From Prevotellaceae bacterium UBA1391 (GTDB lineage Bacteria > Bacteroidota > Bacteroidia > Bacteroidales > Bacteroidaceae), in assembly GCA_002305265.1 (NCBI GenBank), contig DBQP01000010.1, positions 1 through 64,000 of the forward strand: a DNA stretch of 64,000 bases, read 5' to 3'. The notes under the pieces are model-generated. The model searched no databases. It had not been told where the DNA came from and saw nothing but the letters and a program-made list of their open reading frames with translations. Made by a program: the position numbers and the translations under genes. The number at the start of each line of letters is the position of its first letter. Position 1 is the stretch's first letter. Below, one piece after another: positions 61,532 through 64,000 of the stretch.

Positions 61532-62572
61532 CTACTGCTGCGCGGGCAGGATGCGCACCGTGTAGAGCGCCGCCTCGAGCGAGCGGATGTAGGGGCGTTT
61601 CTTCTTGTCGGGCGCATAGACGAAGCCCTCACTCACGAGCACGCGACGGTGGAGGCTGTCGATGCGGACCATCGACACATAGGGACCGCCCATCGCCTCG
61701 CCATGCATGCCCCAGAGACCGCGCACCAGCTGGGCCTGCCCGCCGTCGGGCAAGGTCACCAGCTCCGACTCGGCCACACGGGCGTCCGACTCCATGTAGC
61801 TGCCCTCGGTCTCTCCCTGAATGTTCACCCGCATCACGCTGTCGCGCTTGCTGAGGAAATGGGAGAGCGTGAAGACGGAGTCGGGCACGAGCGGATAGGT
61901 GTAGAGGCAGAAGTTGTAGTAGCTCTCATCGAGCGACTGACTGGACGACCAGAAGAAGTTCTGCCCCTGCTTGATGGCATCGAGCGCGACCGGCGCGGTC
62001 ACGCTCACGCCGAACTGACGGCGCGCCTGCTTGTCGACGAGGCGGCTGTTGGCCCGCGCAAGATTCTTCATCTCGCGCTGGAGCTCCGCACGATTGAATG
62101 CCTCGAGGATTTGCTGGCCGAAGCGCTCGCACAGATCGGCCATGGCCGCATCGTCGGCGGCAGAGAGGCTGATGACGGTCTGCGGACGGGCAAAGACGTC
62201 GTGGGCGATGTCGCACGACGCCTTCTTGTTGCGCGGGTCGATCTTCGCGATGAGGATGTTGGCATAGGCCTGGAACTGGCGGGAGAAGAAAGCCTCGTTG
62301 ATGGTGGTGACGCGGAAGTTTGGCTCCAGCTGCGGCAGGCAGGGAATCGGCGCGTCCAGCAACTGGCGCAGCGGCTCCGCACCAGCCGTGGAGAGCCATT
62401 CCTTGTCGGTGACGACGAGCAGCTCGTAGGGGGCCGAGACGGAAGCGCCGCGCGGCCCGCCCTTCGACTTCCGGCCGTCGCCGCAGCCGCAGAGCAGCAG
62501 GCACAGCACGAGGGCGGCCAGCAGCCGCAGAAGGGGAAAGGAGGGGACGGAGAGAGGGAAAAAGTGCTTCAT
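61532..62572 (-). CDS. DUF4837 lipoprotein
   Basis: 346 residues from ATG 62572; upstream frame has the composition of repeat DNA and antisense sequence. The signal peptide ends LLCGC with lipidated Cys30. Two similar halves (about 45-185 and 190-346) contain the family motif YELLVVTDKEWL. Function unknown. Between two pectin-type genes, but the family is also found outside such loci, so a role in pectin use is not implied. Confidence 0.83.
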   Translation of the reverse strand: MKHFFPLSVPSFPLLRLLAALVLCLLLCGCGDGRKSKGGPRGASVSAPYELLVVTDKEWLSTAGAEPLRQLLDAPIPCLPQLEPNFRVTTINEAFFSRQFQAYANILIAKIDPRNKKASCDIAHDVFARPQTVISLSAADDAAMADLCERFGQQILEAFNRAELQREMKNLARANSRLVDKQARRQFGVSVTAPVALDAIKQGQNFFWSSSQSLDESYYNFCLYTYPLVPDSVFTLSHFLSKRDSVMRVNIQGETEGSYMESDARVAESELVTLPDGGQAQLVRGLWGMHGEAMGGPYVSMVRIDSLHRRVLVSEGFVYAPDKKKRPYIRSLEAALYTVRILPAQQ

Positions 62573-62630
62573 GTGGAATGGGGTTTCAGCGAATCGTGGG
62601 CGCGGCCCACCGGCATCGGGATGATTATGG

Positions 62631-62684
62631 GAAGGCCTTCGTGACGCGATACGAAGGCCTTCGTGATGCGATGCGAAGGCCTTC
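62631..62684. repeat. GAAGGCCTTC triplet array G
   Basis: Perfect decamers at 62631, 62653 and 62675, step 22 bp, 58 bp upstream of the DUF4837 start and 122 bp beyond the GH105 stop. Confidence 0.97.
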
Positions 62685-62805
62685 GCACGATGAGGAGGAT
62701 AAAAGGGATCAGGGGCGAAGGGGCAGCTCGCGGGATGTGACGGCGCAAGCCGCCTGAGGTCTCGGCGGCAGGAGGCGGCGGGAGGCACGGCGCGCCGGAA
62801 GAGCA

Positions 62806-64000
62806 TCAGCGGAGGGCGAGGCGGTAGACTTCGGATCCGGCCAGCAGGAAGCAGCCGAGGCCGAAGTCGTCGAAGTCGGGCTCGACGTCGTAGCCGACGG
62901 GCTGGCTGTCTTTCGGTTCCTTGCCAGTTCCCTGCACGTAGCCCAGAAATCCGCTGGGATGGAGACACTCGCTCACCATGGCTTTCCACGTGCGCGCGAT
63001 GATGGGGAGGAAGCGCTTCTCGGGCAGGATGCCGTGGCGCACGCCCCAGGCCATCCCGTAGATGAAGAGGGCGGTGCCGGTGAGCTCCTTTCCGCCGAAG
63101 TTGGTGTCGTCGAGCAGGTCTACATTCCAGAATCCGTCGGCGCGCTGGCAGCGCACGAGCGCTTCGGTCATGGCGAGGAAGTCGGACTGATAGTCGGCGA
63201 GATGCGGCTCGAAGTCGAGCGGCTTCCACGACTTGGCACCGGGCTTCTCGCGATAGTCGGGATAGGCAGCGTTGTCGGCCAGCAGGGCGGCGTCGATGGC
63301 GCGCACGAGTGCGGCGTAGACCCATCCGTTGCCGCGGCTCCAATAGCAGTTCTTGCCGTTGGGCGACTGGTAGGGCGGCGTGAAGTCGGCATCGCGCCAC
63401 CACAGCCCCTCGCGCTGATTGAAGAGACCGCCGGCCAGCACGTTGCGCGTCCATTCATACATGCGCCAGCCCTGCTCGGTATAGACGGAGGCGGAGGCAT
63501 CGCCCTGCAGGTGGCGGATGCGGGCGAGCTTGCTGAACACGGGCAGCCCCATCTGGATGGCGTCGATCCAAGTCCAGTCCTCCACGGAGGAATGGCGCAG
63601 GGCTGGACGCTCCTCTTCGGCGGCGGCCTCGGCCTGACGCAGGCTCACGAGGCGGTCGAGCAGCTGCACGGTGGGGGCGATCATCTGTTGGTCGCGGTAG
63701 AAGGGCAGCGAGTCGACGTAGAGGTCGAGATAGGACTGCGAGCAGCAATAGTCGTCGGCATCGCGCGTGGTGATGCCGTTGCGCGGCATGAAGCGGTGGA
63801 AGTGGGCCCATCGCGCCATGTAGCCGACATTCTGCGGCTGTGGGTCGATGCGGTTGAGCTCGATGAGGCCCTCGAAATAGACGCCGCGCGTCCAGAGATT
63901 GCTCGGACGCTCTTTCTTGACGAACGTGGCCGCCGTGGGGTCGGGATGGCGGGAGATGAAATAGGAATTGGCGCGGTGCATGGCAGCCAGCACATCGGCA
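62806..64000 (-). CDS. GH105 unsaturated rhamnogalacturonyl hydrolase, N-terminus cut off by window end
   Basis: The frame is open to the end of the window; about 398 residues are visible and the signal peptide is missing. VLAAMHRANSYF, ERPSNLWTRGVYFEGL, DWTWIDAIQMGLPVF, WSRGNGWVYAAL and DYQSDFLAMTEAL follow the GH105 barrel pattern, with the catalytic Asp expected in the DAIQMG block. It opens unsaturated uronic acids left by pectate or rhamnogalacturonan lyases. An internal GTG near 63993 is not the natural start. First visible gene of the pectin run. Confidence 0.9.
   Translation of the reverse strand, partial: ADVLAAMHRANSYFISRHPDPTAATFVKKERPSNLWTRGVYFEGLIELNRIDPQPQNVGYMARWAHFHRFMPRNGITTRDADDYCCSQSYLDLYVDSLPFYRDQQMIAPTVQLLDRLVSLRQAEAAAEEERPALRHSSVEDWTWIDAIQMGLPVFSKLARIRHLQGDASASVYTEQGWRMYEWTRNVLAGGLFNQREGLWWRDADFTPPYQSPNGKNCYWSRGNGWVYAALVRAIDAALLADNAAYPDYREKPGAKSWKPLDFEPHLADYQSDFLAMTEALVRCQRADGFWNVDLLDDTNFGGKELTGTALFIYGMAWGVRHGILPEKRFLPIIARTWKAMVSECLHPSGFLGYVQGTGKEPKDSQPVGYDVEPDFDDFGLGCFLLAGSEVYRLALR

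Noticed and set aside
3581..62684. CRISPR arrays as an explanation of the 22-bp repeats
   Set aside because: Units are too short, spacers are only 12 bp or absent, unit sequences differ among arrays and no cas genes are present.
19346..62684. Repeat peptide (EGL, RRPS, KAF in successive units) encoded by GAAGGCCTTC arrays
   Set aside because: The 22-bp step shifts frame at each unit, so these residues appear in any frame that crosses an array. Arrays lie outside all supported genes.
61532..63454. 640-codon - strand frame that would extend the DUF4837 protein upstream
   Set aside because: The extra part is antisense-like, crosses repeat array G and lies in front of a clear lipoprotein signal peptide at 62572.
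1..64000. tRNA, rRNA, insertion sequences, phage genes
   Set aside because: I looked for cloverleaf, transposase motifs and integrase motifs and found none; this is a by-eye check only.

Overview
The window reads as chromosomal DNA of a Bacteroidota bacterium, order Bacteroidales and most likely a Prevotellaceae member with fairly high GC. Evidence: a hybrid two-component sensor/regulator in one polypeptide, NigD-like, DUF4837 and DUF4421 proteins, a C-terminal secretion signal of the type IX kind, and promoters with the Bacteroidota -7 element TAnnTTTG. In six cases this element lies exactly 19 bp from a TTG-type -33 element. There is no rRNA, tRNA, CRISPR, transposase or SusC/SusD pair.

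Layout. 1-13.9 kb: accessory carbohydrate locus, by eye lower in GC than the rest: GH2 beta-glucuronidase-like enzyme, ASCH protein, unknown membrane protein, GH43, GH98 and a hybrid sensor kinase/AraC regulator. The mix fits glucuronoarabinoxylan. 14.2-18.9 kb: arginine operon argR-GNAT-argG-argC-argD. 19.7-29.2 kb: very large secreted CotH/lamin-tail protein, NUDIX hydrolase plus acyltransferase, DUF2027/Smr protein, tandem SGNH (rhamnogalacturonan acetylesterase-like) enzyme. 29.5-41 kb: acyl-CoA ligase, PLP aminotransferase, Bax-inhibitor-like protein, ribBA, LptF/G-type permease, efp diverging from rpmH (a 51-aa gene), MaoC-like protein, DUF4421 protein. 41.2-53.1 kb: DUF554 protein, divergent tryptophanase/tyrosine phenol-lyase homologue, AraC regulator, dinB, His-rich CobW-type GTPase, and a co-directional run of PASTA protein, rluD-like synthase, ddl, acyltransferase and NigD-like lipoprotein. 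53.5-64 kb: pectin-side-chain locus with GH127, GH106, SGNH esterase, DUF4837 lipoprotein and GH105 (cut by the window end).

The most unusual signal lies between the genes. Seven intergenic gaps each carry exactly three copies of the palindrome GAAGGCCTTC, always 22 bp apart. Other gaps carry tandem arrays of quite different sequence that keep the same 22-bp step or a multiple of it (44 or 66 bp). In two cases (one with the 22-bp step, one with a 65-bp unit) the array starts inside the 3' end of a gene. A second family is a pair of long two-tier palindromes (5443-5488 and 14137-14190) whose outer arms differ but stay complementary. I know of no description of either family, but I could not search for one.
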